A DNA stretch of 64,000 nucleotides from NCBI GenBank assembly GCA_964548165.1, contig CAZJQD010000014.1:1-64000 (forward strand), in the 5' to 3' direction. The notes beneath the pieces were generated by a model. That model saw only the letters and a program-made list of their open reading frames with translations, ran no database searches and was not told where the DNA came from. Made by a program: the position numbers and the translations under genes. Below, in pieces: positions 17,865 to 26,674 of this stretch. The stretch is from CAZJQD01 sp964548165 [NCBI: uncultured bacterium] (lineage in GTDB: Bacteria; UBA8481). Position 1 is the stretch's first letter; each line of letters begins with the position of its first letter.

Positions 17865-18209
17865 TCAGTTCTCGATTGTATCCGTCCCTTTGGCCGGCGC
17901 GTCGCTGGCCACGGGTGAACCCCAGCTCCTCAAGGCCTGGAAGGTGTAGATGCCGGTCGAGTGACCGTCCGACCAGGCGAACTTGATGGCGTATTGCCCG
18001 ACGAACGAGACCGAGACCGGCTTCACGGACGGGTCCACCTTCAGGGGATCGATGAGCCTCTTTCCCGTCCACTCGTCCACGCACGAGGCGCAAGGGCAGG
18101 CTCCTCGAAGATACTGGTAGGTGAATTCATCCACCCGACCGTCCTCCCACGTGATCCGCAACGCCCGATCCTCGAGGTTCTTCAGCGCTGTGGGGCGAAG
18201 TCCGGACAC
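17865..18209 (-). CDS. DUF971 protein (gamma-butyrobetaine hydroxylase-like N-terminal domain)
   Basis: 114 residues. LRITWEDGRVDEFTYQYLRGACPCASCVDEWTG has the CxCxxC cluster of this small zinc-ribbon-like domain. VSVSFVGQYAIKFAWSDGHSTGIYTFQALR is its conserved second half. Stand-alone DUF971 proteins are widespread in bacteria, sometimes near iron-sulfur assembly genes; here phhB follows. GTG start preceded by AGGATGGGG. It heads the minus-strand run and diverges from the small gene at 18291. Confidence 0.93.
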   Translation of the reverse strand: MSGLRPTALKNLEDRALRITWEDGRVDEFTYQYLRGACPCASCVDEWTGKRLIDPLKVDPSVKPVSVSFVGQYAIKFAWSDGHSTGIYTFQALRSWGSPVASDAPAKGTDTIEN

Positions 18210-18290
18210 ATCCCCATCCTATCACGGGGTGCCCGGGGTATCGAGCCTCGACCGATTGCGGGATGACGATGGGTGATTTAGACTAGGAGC

Positions 18291-18518
18291 ATGTCCAAGC
18301 TCCCGGAGAAACCCTCGCCACAACCATCCGCTTCCGCCGAGGAAAAACCGCTCACCGGCGCCGCCCTCGATCGCGCGCTCCTCGCCAAATCGCTCTCCGG
18401 CGCCGCGCTCGACCGCGCTCTGAAGGCCGGCAATGCGCCGTCCTGGGACGCCCAGGGCCGCAGGTCAGCGCCCCCCGTCTCCAAGATCCGATCCATGCCC
18501 AAGCGCGGGAAGAAGTAG
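18291..18518 (+). CDS. Small hypothetical protein with internal duplication
   Basis: 75 residues: a Pro/Ser-rich start, two near-identical segments (PLTGAALDRALLAK and SLSGAALDRALKAG), then a basic tail (SMPKRGKK). TAGGAGC lies a few bases before the ATG, and a TTGCGG/TAGACT pair with 17-bp spacing upstream could be its promoter. No family recognised. The repeated helix-like motif and ribosome site argue for a real gene, but length and GC bias leave doubt. Confidence 0.5.
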   Translation: MSKLPEKPSPQPSASAEEKPLTGAALDRALLAKSLSGAALDRALKAGNAPSWDAQGRRSAPPVSKIRSMPKRGKK

Positions 18519-18530
18519 CCGGCACCATCC

Positions 18531-18586
18531 GCCGGCACGAAGCCGCCGGCACGAAGCCGCCAGCACGAAGCCGCCGGCACGAAGCC
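18531..18586. repeat. 14-bp tandem repeat, four copies
   Basis: Four units of GCCGGCACGAAGCC (one with G to A), preceded by a degenerate partial copy from 18518. It lies in the 289-bp gap between the small gene and the carbamoyltransferase. The rest of the gap holds the promoter listed separately and nothing else I can support. Confidence 0.9.
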
Positions 18587-18721
18587 GCCCCCACGCGTTC
18601 GCGTTTCACTCCCTGGGAATCCTCCCGCGCCGCCGATCCGGAGTTCGCCATTCCGGGAATGCTCCGCTCATCTCCGTGTTCCGCCAGTCGATGCGCAGGA
18701 GTTCCCGGAACCAGATTTGCA

Positions 18722-18750
18722 TTGAATCGCGAAAAGTCATCGCCTAGGAT
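18722..18750 (+). promoter_or_regulatory. Predicted promoter of the carbamoyltransferase operon
   Basis: TTGAAT and TAGGAT with exactly 17 bp between them, giving a leader of about 50 nt before the ATG at 18808. Confidence 0.5.
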
Positions 18751-18807
18751 TTCCCGCCGTCGTAGTCTTCGCGCTATGACTAGTGCATTTCAGGACAAGA
18801 GGTTGGG

Positions 18808-20430
18808 ATGAAGATAATTGGCCTTACCGCCGCGTTCGGAATTGGCCACGATGAAGCCACGACCGCGCTCATGGAAGACGGGAAAGTCCTCAACATTTTT
18901 CACGAGGAGAGGATATCCCGAGTCAAGAAGGCGGCGGGCAAGCCCATGCCGAACTACAGCCTGGACCTCATGCTCAAGCGCCACGGGCTGAAGTTTCGCG
19001 ACGTTGACCTGCTCACGTCCAGCGGCCTCACGCACATCAACCACGTGGAACGCACGACGCGGTTCTACACGCGCAAGTACCAGGCGATTCCTCCTCTCGA
19101 GCTCCACGACCACCATCTCTGCCACGCGGCCCTGACCTACTACGGGTCCGGGTTCGACCGGGCCCTCATCTTCACCTCCGACTACGCGGGTGAACAGTGC
19201 GCCGGATTGGTAGCCCTGGGCGAGGGTTCGAAGATCACCGAGGTCCGGCGCATTACCTGCCTGGACTCGCTTGGCCTCCTCTACGGGGCCATGACGCAGT
19301 ATCTCGGCTTCGAGTTCAACGAGGACGAATGGAAAGTGATGGGGCTCTCGGCCTACGCCGAGGATCCCGTGAACCTGGATTTCCTCGTCGACCTGACCGA
19401 TGACGGTGGCTACAAGCTGAACCAGGAGTACATCGAATACCCAAAGCGCGGCAACGGCCCCCCCGTCATCGTCGCCGAGGAACTCTACTCTCCCGGGCTC
19501 ATCGACAGGCTCGGTCCCCAGCGCTTCCGGGGCGAACCCTTGTCTCCCCGGCAGGCCAACGTTGCCCGGGGGCTGCAGGACTTGATCTACCGCGTCGTCA
19601 CCCACGTCGTAGGCCACTACGCGAAGCAACTGGGTTGCGACAAGGTCTGCATGGCGGGCGGCACGGCGCTCAACGTCCTCGCCAACCAGAAGGTCCGTGA
19701 GCTACCCGGGATCAACGCCGTCTACGTGCCCCCGATGTCGGCCGACGACGGCATCGCCCTCGGCGCGGCCTTCCTGTCCTGCGCCCAGCGCGGAATTCCG
19801 ATCGAGCCGTTCGACAATCCCTACCAGGGCATGTCCTTTACGGACGATGAGATCGAGCAGACGATGAAGAACGCCCTCATCCGGTACAAGAAGCTCGACG
19901 ATCCCTGCGCTCACGCGGCGGAAGCCCTGGCCCGGGGAGAGATCATCGCCTGGTTCCAGGGGGCGTCCGAATGCGGACCACGTTCCCTGGGAAACCGGTC
20001 CATCCTCGGTGACGCTCGGCCCGCCGAGATGAAGAACCGGATCAACGCCGCCGTGAAGTTCCGCGAGCCCTTTCGCCCTTTCGCGCCATCCACCACGGAG
20101 GAGGGGGCACGTACCTACTTCGAGAACTGCGATTGGGGCCCCTTCATGACGATGACCTACAACGTCAAGCCACAGTTCCGCGATAAGCTCCAGGCGATCA
20201 CGCACCAGGACGGCACGGCTCGTGTTCACATCGTCAACGAGAAGCACAACCCGATGTATCACCGCCTGATCACGGAATTCGGCAAGCGAACCGGGATCCA
20301 GTGCGTCGTGAATACCAGTTTCAACGTGAAGGGTCAGCCGATCGTGGACAGCCCGAATGACGCCCTCTTCACGTTCTATGGATCGGGGCTCAACAAGCTC
20401 TACATGGGTTCCTTTATCGTCGAGAAGTAG
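18808..20430 (+). CDS. O-carbamoyltransferase, NodU/CmcH/TobZ family
   Basis: 540 residues, full family length. The N-terminal Kae1-like domain has GIGHDEATTALMEDG and LHDHHLCHAALTYYGSGF (iron-coordinating His cluster); MAGGTALNVLANQK and PPMSADDGIALGAAF are also conserved. The C-terminal YrdC-like domain has WFQGASECGPRSLGNRSIL, FREPFRPFAPS and VVNTSFNVKGQPIV. These enzymes make carbamoyl-adenylate from carbamoyl phosphate and ATP and carbamoylate a hydroxyl of a sugar or antibiotic. It leads a six-gene operon with epimerases, a methyltransferase and a CPS-like ATP-grasp protein, so the target is probably a surface sugar. Confidence 0.95.
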   Translation: MKIIGLTAAFGIGHDEATTALMEDGKVLNIFHEERISRVKKAAGKPMPNYSLDLMLKRHGLKFRDVDLLTSSGLTHINHVERTTRFYTRKYQAIPPLELHDHHLCHAALTYYGSGFDRALIFTSDYAGEQCAGLVALGEGSKITEVRRITCLDSLGLLYGAMTQYLGFEFNEDEWKVMGLSAYAEDPVNLDFLVDLTDDGGYKLNQEYIEYPKRGNGPPVIVAEELYSPGLIDRLGPQRFRGEPLSPRQANVARGLQDLIYRVVTHVVGHYAKQLGCDKVCMAGGTALNVLANQKVRELPGINAVYVPPMSADDGIALGAAFLSCAQRGIPIEPFDNPYQGMSFTDDEIEQTMKNALIRYKKLDDPCAHAAEALARGEIIAWFQGASECGPRSLGNRSILGDARPAEMKNRINAAVKFREPFRPFAPSTTEEGARTYFENCDWGPFMTMTYNVKPQFRDKLQAITHQDGTARVHIVNEKHNPMYHRLITEFGKRTGIQCVVNTSFNVKGQPIVDSPNDALFTFYGSGLNKLYMGSFIVEK

Positions 20431-20506
20431 CCGCGCCCGGCCATGCCCGGCAAGAGAACCGGATGGCGAGCAGGCATTACCAGCATTGGAAAGGACCCGA
20501 CGCGTC

Positions 20507-21472
20507 ATGGACCTTAAGCAGAAGCGAATCCTGATCACGGGCGGCGCCGGCCTCATCGGCTCCCATATCGCCGACGTGCTGGCGACCGAGGGCGTGCGCG
20601 AGATCGTCGTTCTCGACAATTTCGTGCGCGGGCGTCGCGAGAACCTGGACGGCGCCATGAAGCGGGTGCCCATCACGATCATCGAGGGAGACATCGAAGA
20701 TCGAGCCGCCCTGAAACAGGCGATGACCGGCATCGATGGACTCTTTCACATGGCCGCCCTCCGGATCATCCAGTGCGCCGAGATGCCCCGCAAGGCCCTC
20801 GAAGTGCTCGTCGACGGCACCTATAACGTCATGGAGGCCGCCGTCGAGGCGAAGGTCCAGAAGGTGGTCGCCGCCTCCTCGGCATCCATCTATGGATTGG
20901 CCGAGACCTTTCCGACGACCGAGCGGCATCACCCCTACAACAACCGCACGCTCTACGGCGCGATGAAGGCCTTCAACGAGGCCCTCTTGCGCAGTTTCCA
21001 TGACATGTACGGCCTCGATTACGTGGCCCTCCGCTTCTTCAACGTCTACGGCCCCCGCATGGACGTGCACGGGGCCTACACCGAGGTCTTCATCAAGTGG
21101 ATGGAGCGGATTGCCAAGGGCCAGCCGCCGCTCATCTTCGGCGACGGCCTGGCGACCATGGATTTCGTCAACGTCAAGGACATCGCCCGGGCGAACGTGC
21201 TCGCCATGAAATCCGACGTGACCGACGAGGTCTTCAACGTGGCCAGCGGGACGGAAACCAGCTTGTCGGAACTTGCCGGGCTGCTGCTCCAGGCCATGAA
21301 CTCCGACCTGAAGCCGGAGTTCGGGCCCGAGCGCAAGGTCAATCCTGTACCGCGCCGTTTGGCTGACACCTCGAGAGCGGCCGAGAAGATCGGCTTCCGG
21401 GCCCGGATCACGCTTCCGGAGGGCTTGAAGGACGTCGTGGCATGGTGGAAGGAAGAACGAGCGCGCGCGTGA
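20507..21472 (+). CDS. NAD-dependent sugar epimerase/dehydratase (extended SDR)
   Basis: 321 residues. ILITGGAGLIGSHIADVL is the NAD-binding loop, DNFVRGRRENL matches nucleotide-sugar epimerases, and SSASIYG plus LYGAMKAFNE give the Ser and Tyr-x-x-x-Lys catalytic residues. LRFFNVYGPRMD and FVNVKDIARANVLA follow the GalE/WbpP pattern. The ATG at 20507 starts right at the fold. It is 76 bp after the carbamoyltransferase and probably makes the nucleotide sugar that is carbamoylated or methylated. The exact reaction is not readable from sequence. Confidence 0.92.
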   Translation: MDLKQKRILITGGAGLIGSHIADVLATEGVREIVVLDNFVRGRRENLDGAMKRVPITIIEGDIEDRAALKQAMTGIDGLFHMAALRIIQCAEMPRKALEVLVDGTYNVMEAAVEAKVQKVVAASSASIYGLAETFPTTERHHPYNNRTLYGAMKAFNEALLRSFHDMYGLDYVALRFFNVYGPRMDVHGAYTEVFIKWMERIAKGQPPLIFGDGLATMDFVNVKDIARANVLAMKSDVTDEVFNVASGTETSLSELAGLLLQAMNSDLKPEFGPERKVNPVPRRLADTSRAAEKIGFRARITLPEGLKDVVAWWKEERARA

Positions 21473-21491
21473 GGTGTCCTCGTTGAAACCG

Positions 21492-21510
21492 CCCCGGGGC
21501 GCGCCCGGGG
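21492..21510. other. Intercistronic GC-rich hairpin
   Basis: CCCCGGG and CCCGGGG form a 7-bp stem around a 5-base loop between the epimerase and methyltransferase genes. There is no T-run, so an RNA stability or processing element is likelier than a terminator. Confidence 0.4.
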
Positions 21511-21535
21511 ACAGGGAGTCCCGGAGGATGAATGC

Positions 21536-22666
21536 ATGTTGAAGATGGATCGGATCCCGCTCCTGTTCGAGGCCCAGCTCCGGCCCGACAATGGCGGTTT
21601 CCCGCAATCTTTTCCCTTCGACGTCCGGTATGACCCCTCGCTGTGCATGTACCGGCAGACGTCTACGCCGGAGCTGCGCAAGCTCCTGGAAGCCATCTAT
21701 GCGACCGGTTCGATGCTTTCCTGCGGCATGGATGGAGGGGCCGGCAAGATCCGCGCCGATGCATCCCTCGAGTACGCCCTGCGCCACCGGGCCGTCGCCG
21801 GCAAGCGCATCCTGGAATTGGGGTGCGGCAACGGCTATCTCCTGAGGCAGTTCCAGCTCGCCGGAGCCGAGGTCGTGGGCCTGGAACCCGGCCCGCAGGG
21901 ACACGAGGCGCACCAGCACCCCGGGCTGACAGTCATCCAGGATTTCTTCCCCTCGCCCCGTGTCCAGGGGCGCTTCGACCTCGTGATGCACTTCAACGTG
22001 CTGGAACACATCGAGGATCCCGAGAAGTTCCTCGTCGCGCAAAGAGACATCCTGAATCCCGGGGGCGCTATCCTGTGCGGATTCCCGCATTGCGAGCCCT
22101 GCATGGAGCAGGGAGATGTCTCCATCTTCGTCCACGAGCACTTTTCCTATTTCACGCGCACGAGCATTCAGCGTCTCGCCACGCGGTGCGGATTGACGCT
22201 CCTGGACACCGCCACCGGCGCGGGCGGCGGCATGCTCTTCGCCTACCTCGTTCCCACCGGGGAGGCCAACGATCCCGGGACGGTCTACCCCATCTTGACG
22301 GAGGACCGGTTCAACGCCCTGGCCGGGAAACTCCAGGATGCCGTCACGCGGTTCGCATCCGATATCGATCCCGGCGAGGTCGCCATCTATTGCCCGATGC
22401 GCGCCCTCAACGCCCTGTTCATGGCAGGGATCAGCGGCTGCCGGCTCATCGACGATAACGAGGCGCTGCACGGCAAGTATCTCCCCTGCATGCAAAGGCC
22501 GATCGAGAACTTCTCCGATCTCACCGCCCACCCCCCGCGGCGACTCCTCATCTTCTCGCGCTCGTTCGGCGCGCTGCTCCGCGCGCGGTGCGAGGCAGCG
22601 CCGGAACTCACCTCGACGCTCATCCGGAGCATCGAGGACCTGGACCGGGAATCCGAGGCCTCGTGA
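21536..22666 (+). CDS. Class I SAM-dependent methyltransferase with long C-terminal extension
   Basis: 376 residues. ILELGCGNGYLLRQF is SAM motif I; GLEPGPQG and MHFNVLEHIEDPEKFL continue the fold. VHEHFSYFTRTSIQRLATRCGL resembles sugar C-methyltransferases and FkbM/Methyltransf_13-like enzymes. The C-terminal 120 residues (VAIYCPMRALNALFMAG, LLIFSRSFGALLRAR) look like the C-terminal domain of TDP-sugar C-methyltransferases, but the N-terminal zinc-binding cysteines of that family are absent. GGAGG lies 9 bp before the ATG. Target is probably the operon's nucleotide sugar. Confidence 0.85.
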   Translation: MLKMDRIPLLFEAQLRPDNGGFPQSFPFDVRYDPSLCMYRQTSTPELRKLLEAIYATGSMLSCGMDGGAGKIRADASLEYALRHRAVAGKRILELGCGNGYLLRQFQLAGAEVVGLEPGPQGHEAHQHPGLTVIQDFFPSPRVQGRFDLVMHFNVLEHIEDPEKFLVAQRDILNPGGAILCGFPHCEPCMEQGDVSIFVHEHFSYFTRTSIQRLATRCGLTLLDTATGAGGGMLFAYLVPTGEANDPGTVYPILTEDRFNALAGKLQDAVTRFASDIDPGEVAIYCPMRALNALFMAGISGCRLIDDNEALHGKYLPCMQRPIENFSDLTAHPPRRLLIFSRSFGALLRARCEAAPELTSTLIRSIEDLDRESEAS

Positions 22667-23715
22667 AGAAGCGCGTCCTCGTCACGGCGACCGGGGGGCG
22701 CAGCGTGGGTTCGGGGATCCTCCACGCCCTCGTCCGTTCCTCCGCGGAGGTGACGGATCGCTGGGAGGTCACGGCCGCCGATGCCGATCCGTTCGCGTGG
22801 GGCCTTTACGTGGCGCCGCGCGGTGTCCTGCTCCCGTCCGCCAGGTCTGCTGGATACGTCGACCGCCTCAACGGCATCATCCGCGACCATGCCATCGACG
22901 CGGTCGTTCCCGGATCCCAGGACGAGCTCTTCCTGCTGGCCAGGGAGGTTTCCCGCGTCGCCGCGCCGGTCCTCATGAACCGGCCGGAGCTCATCCCGCT
23001 GATGACCGACAAGGTGCTGGTCAAGACCACGCTCGAACAACTCGGGCACCCGTTCATCGAGACGTTTCCGCTGGATCAGTGGCACGCATGCGTGGCCCAG
23101 TGCGGCTACCCGCTCGTCGTGAAGCCCACGGTCAGCACGGGGGCGTCACGTGACGTCCTGATCGTGGCCGACGAGCAGGAGCTTCAGTACTTCATCAGGC
23201 ACCACGATCCGTTGTCCAAGCCCTGCATCCAGGCTTACGTGGGGAGCGGAAACGAGGAGTATACCGTCGGCGTTCTGACCGACCACGAAGGGTCCCTGGT
23301 GGACAGCATCGTGATGAAGCGCAAGCTCATGGGACTCTCGCTTCAACTATCGCGCCGCATCGGCGATCGCCAGTGCGCCATATCCTCGGGCTATTCGCAG
23401 GGGTTCATCGTGCGCGATGAGCGCATCCAGTCGTTCTGCGAGCGGTTGGCGCTCGACCTGAAGAGCATCGGTCCATTGAACATCCAGTTGCGCGTGGACG
23501 GCGAGCGCATCTACGTCTTCGAGATTCACCCGCGGTTCTCGGGGACCACGCCGATGAGAGCGGATGTCGGTTTCAACGAGGTCGACCTGCTTCTGAGGAA
23601 TCGTCTCTTCGGAACGACATTCGGTCGCCTGGACTACAGGGCCAACGTGGCCGCGATCCGGGCGTTCGAGCACGTGATCGTACCGATCGAATCGATGCCC
23701 GCTCCGCTTTCATGA
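22663..23715 (+). CDS. ATP-grasp enzyme, carbamoyl-phosphate-synthase/PylC-like
   Basis: About 350 residues. KKRVLVTATGGRSVGSGILHAL is the pre-ATP-grasp domain. LMTDKVLVKTTLEQLGHPF and PLVVKPTVSTGASRDVLIV form the ATP-binding lid. The metal-binding end is IYVFEIHPRFSGTTPMRA (Glu and Arg). The GTG overlaps the methyltransferase stop (GTGA), ruling out the longer frame from 22588. The family ligates a carboxylate to an amine or activates bicarbonate. Next to a carbamoyltransferase, local supply of a carbamoyl or carboxy-phosphate intermediate is an attractive but unproven idea. Confidence 0.88.
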   Translation: MKKRVLVTATGGRSVGSGILHALVRSSAEVTDRWEVTAADADPFAWGLYVAPRGVLLPSARSAGYVDRLNGIIRDHAIDAVVPGSQDELFLLAREVSRVAAPVLMNRPELIPLMTDKVLVKTTLEQLGHPFIETFPLDQWHACVAQCGYPLVVKPTVSTGASRDVLIVADEQELQYFIRHHDPLSKPCIQAYVGSGNEEYTVGVLTDHEGSLVDSIVMKRKLMGLSLQLSRRIGDRQCAISSGYSQGFIVRDERIQSFCERLALDLKSIGPLNIQLRVDGERIYVFEIHPRFSGTTPMRADVGFNEVDLLLRNRLFGTTFGRLDYRANVAAIRAFEHVIVPIESMPAPLS

Positions 23716-24602
23716 ACATCCTGCTGACCGGCGGCACCGGGACCATCGGCACCACGCTCGTCGCGACGCTCGCGGCCGCGGGCCATCGCCTGACGGCGCT
23801 CTGCCGCACCCCGGGCCCGGCCGCCGCGAACGTTCAGTGGATCGCGACGGACCTCGGACGCGACGGGACCCGGGTTCTCGATGGCTTGCCCGCGCCAGGC
23901 ATGGTCCTGCACAACGCGGCCTGCAAGGAAATGGGAGCGAACTCCGAGGAACTGCGTCGCATCCGGGAACTCAACATCGACTTCACCGAGAGCCTCTGGC
24001 ATTGGGCCGGGTCGCGTGGCGTCCCGACCGTGATCTTCATCAGCGGATTCAACCTTCTCCGCCGCCCGCTGGCCCGCACGATTGAAGAAGACCATCCTGT
24101 CGCCGCGTCCGATGCCTATGGCCTCTCGAAGCTCTGGGGCGAGATCGGCCTGACCCGGTGTGGCGCGCAATACGGCTTCCGCGCCGTTGCCCTTCGCGCG
24201 ACCAGTCCCATCTGTTTCGACCTCGCGCGCCTGCCTCACACCGTTGTCCGGAGGTGGATCGAGGCGGCCCGCGACGGCAAGCCGATCACCGTCTTCGGGC
24301 AGGGAGAGCGCACGCAGAATTTCGTCGCGGTCGAGGATATCGCCCAGGCCGTGCTCCGGTCCCTGGATCGATCCGACGCGTCCGGGGTCTTCAACGTCGG
24401 ATCGCATTCCCCCCTTTCCATGCGCGATCTGGCTCAACTGATCGGCGCGGCCTTCAAGGTTGACGTCACCTTCCAGGGCACGGACCCGCTCGAAGAGGAG
24501 CGTTGGAACGTCTCCATCGCCCGCGCGCGTGCCCACCTCGGATATGAACCCGCGTATTCCTCGCGAACCGCCATCGAGACCCTGCTTTCCCGCATCCCGT
24601 GA
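23712..24602 (+). CDS. NAD-dependent epimerase/reductase (extended SDR)
   Basis: 296 residues. ILLTGGTGTIGTTLVATL is the nucleotide loop; VLHNAACKEMG, VIFISGFNLL (Ser) and SDAYGLSKLWGE (Tyr-x-x-x-Lys) give the catalytic set. FGQGERTQNFVAVEDIAQAV is typical of sugar epimerases and dTDP-sugar reductases. ATGA overlap with the ATP-grasp gene. Quite diverged from the epimerase at 20507, so probably a different step of the same sugar pathway. Confidence 0.9.
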   Translation: MNILLTGGTGTIGTTLVATLAAAGHRLTALCRTPGPAAANVQWIATDLGRDGTRVLDGLPAPGMVLHNAACKEMGANSEELRRIRELNIDFTESLWHWAGSRGVPTVIFISGFNLLRRPLARTIEEDHPVAASDAYGLSKLWGEIGLTRCGAQYGFRAVALRATSPICFDLARLPHTVVRRWIEAARDGKPITVFGQGERTQNFVAVEDIAQAVLRSLDRSDASGVFNVGSHSPLSMRDLAQLIGAAFKVDVTFQGTDPLEEERWNVSIARARAHLGYEPAYSSRTAIETLLSRIP

Positions 24603-25351
24603 AGATCGCCGTCCTCAGCGATATTCATTCCAACGCCCCGGCGTTGCGCGCCGTCCTCGAGGAGATGCGCGCGACGCCCCCGGATCGGCTATTCGTCCTG
24701 GGGGACATCTTCGGGTATTACCCCTGGGCACTCGAGACCTGGGACCTGGTGCGCAGTCTCCCGCTCGACACGGTGTACCTGAAGGGCAACCACGACCAAC
24801 TGCTCCTGGACGCAGGTCCTCCCGATCCCGAGCCCAGCTACTGGCGCGCGGCCCGGCACAACGAGGCCATGCTGCGCGACGCCGCCCCGGCCGCATTGGA
24901 TTGGCTCGCTTCCCTGGCCTCGTCCGCGCGCGTGACGGTGGACAGCAGGCGCTTCACGCTCTGCCATGGCACGCCCGCAGACCCTCTCCTGGGGAGGTTC
25001 TATCCGGACGACGATCAAGTCTACGACTGGTTCCCCTCGCCCGACGAATGGCTCCTGCTGGGCCACACCCACTACCCGCTGGAGAAGCGGCCGGCCGCGG
25101 GAGGCATCATCATGAACCCTGGTGCCGTCGGTCAGCCGCGCGATGGGAATCCCGAGCCGAGCTGGGGCATCATCGACACGGAGCGTAACACGATGACGTT
25201 CATGAGAACGCGCTACGATTGGCGAGCGTGTGCGCGCGACCTGGAAGACCGGGGCTGGGACAGACGCGCGATCCTCGCGCTCCAGAAGAATTACCGGGGT
25301 GAACTCCGGGGCGCCGGACCGGGAGATTACAAGACCCCGCGAGCGCGTTGA
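24599..25351 (+). CDS. Calcineurin-like metallophosphoesterase
   Basis: 250 residues. Metal ligands are seen as IAVLSDIHSN, FVLGDIFGYY, LKGNHDQ, LCHGTP and LLGHTHYPLEK; MNPGAVGQPRDGNP is the usual C-terminal motif of the YfcE-type group. Start is GTG overlapping the previous stop. It would remove phosphate from a small metabolite. In this operon a sugar-phosphate or carbamoyl/nucleotide by-product is the likeliest substrate. It is the last gene of the plus-strand run, convergent with the aminotransferase. Confidence 0.9.
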   Translation: MKIAVLSDIHSNAPALRAVLEEMRATPPDRLFVLGDIFGYYPWALETWDLVRSLPLDTVYLKGNHDQLLLDAGPPDPEPSYWRAARHNEAMLRDAAPAALDWLASLASSARVTVDSRRFTLCHGTPADPLLGRFYPDDDQVYDWFPSPDEWLLLGHTHYPLEKRPAAGGIIMNPGAVGQPRDGNPEPSWGIIDTERNTMTFMRTRYDWRACARDLEDRGWDRRAILALQKNYRGELRGAGPGDYKTPRAR

Positions 25352-25366
25352 CCCGAGGCGAGCGCG

Positions 25367-26533
25367 CTATCGCGGGCCCGACCGGGCGCACGCCTCGCCG
25401 AGAACTGAGACCACGTGGTCCTGATCCGCTGCCGTCATCTGGTGATAGAGAGGCAGCATGACCGTGCGATCGCGGCGTGCTTCGCCGTTCGAGAGCGGAC
25501 CGTGGGGTAGCCCCTCGTATGCGCGCTCCTGGTGCGCGCACATCACGCCGCGGCGCGTGGCGACCCCGCGGTCAAGGCAAGCCTGCATGAAGGCGCGCTG
25601 ATCGCACCCGTCGGGCAGGTGCACCAGGAACGATTGCCAGTTGCTCCGTGCCCAGGGAGGCTCCCGGTCCGCCTCCAGGCCTATCCCGGCAAGGAGTTCG
25701 TGATAGCGGGCGGCCAGGGCGCGGCGCCGCGCGACGATTTCCGGAAGCCGCTTGAGCTGCTCCCTCCCGACCGCGGCCTGGATATCGGTCATGCGGTAGT
25801 TGTATCCCACCAGGTCGTGCGTCTCGAAGATCACCCTGGGGCTGCCATGGCGCGCGGCGTCCGGAACGCTCATGCCGTGCTGTCGCAATAACCGGAATCG
25901 CGCGTCCCAATCGGGCCGCGCCGTGGTCAGCATCCCACCATCCCCCGTGGTGATCACCTTGCGGGGATGGAAGGAGAAGCAGGCCACGTCCCCGTGCGGC
26001 CGTCCGATTCGCTCCCACTGGCCATTCCAGAGGATTTCGCTGCCCATGGCGCAGGCCGCGTCCTCGATGAGGGGCAACCCGCGTTCGCGGCCGAGCGGCA
26101 CGAGCGCCGCAAGGTCGCAGGGCATGCCAACCTGGTGCACGCACAGGATCGCCCGGGTGCGCTCGGAAATCAGCGGAAGGATCAGCGCGGGATCGATATT
26201 GCCGCTACTCTGCTCCACGTCCACGAACACGGGCGTCGCCCCGGCATGGCGAACGGCATTCGCCGTGGCGATATAGGAGTGGCTGACCGTGATGACCTCG
26301 TCGCCCGGCTGGACGCCGACGACCAGGAGCGCCAGGTGAAGAGCCGTGGTGCAGTTGGAGACAGCGCAGGCGTGGGGGGCTCCGACCAGCGCCGCAAACT
26401 CCTTCTCGAATGCGGCCACCTCCGGCCCCTGCGTCACCCACCCCGACAGGATGACCCGCCGCGTCGCCTCGGCCTCTTCCTCCCCCAGGAGCGGCAAGGC
26501 GACCGGAATCTTCCTCATCGAATCGTCACTCAT
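25367..26533 (-). CDS. DegT/DnrJ/EryC1 family PLP-dependent sugar aminotransferase
   Basis: About 388 residues. SGWVTQGPEVAAFEKEFA and AVSNCTTALHLALLVVGVQPGDEVITVS are typical of the family start, DVEQSSGNIDP follows, and PLIEDAACAMGS holds the PLP-binding Asp. CFSFHPRKVITTGDGGM has the Schiff-base lysine, and GYNYRMTDIQAAVGREQL is the conserved C-terminal contact. GGGAGAG before the ATG at 26533 selects the start. It aminates a keto nucleotide sugar made by upstream dehydratases, giving an amino sugar for the surface glycan. Confidence 0.94.
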   Translation of the reverse strand: MSDDSMRKIPVALPLLGEEEAEATRRVILSGWVTQGPEVAAFEKEFAALVGAPHACAVSNCTTALHLALLVVGVQPGDEVITVSHSYIATANAVRHAGATPVFVDVEQSSGNIDPALILPLISERTRAILCVHQVGMPCDLAALVPLGRERGLPLIEDAACAMGSEILWNGQWERIGRPHGDVACFSFHPRKVITTGDGGMLTTARPDWDARFRLLRQHGMSVPDAARHGSPRVIFETHDLVGYNYRMTDIQAAVGREQLKRLPEIVARRRALAARYHELLAGIGLEADREPPWARSNWQSFLVHLPDGCDQRAFMQACLDRGVATRRGVMCAHQERAYEGLPHGPLSNGEARRDRTVMLPLYHQMTAADQDHVVSVLGEACARSGPR

Positions 26534-26674
26534 CTGGATCTCTCCCTCGTCACGTCGTGGAAACAGCCGCACGATAGCAGAAATCCCGTCGCCCAAGAAG
26601 CGAGCCGCACGCGATGGGTGGCCAGGCCGCGAGGTTCGCCGCGGGGCCAAGGCCATCGCGAAGCGCAGGTCCCC

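Noticed and set aside
21492-21510. Hairpin considered as a terminator inside the glycan operon
   Set aside because: No T-run follows, and the next gene has a good ribosome site and continues the same pathway.
20477-22531. A 684-codon minus-strand open frame
   Set aside because: Shadow of the epimerase and methyltransferase genes, which have full catalytic motifs on the plus strand.
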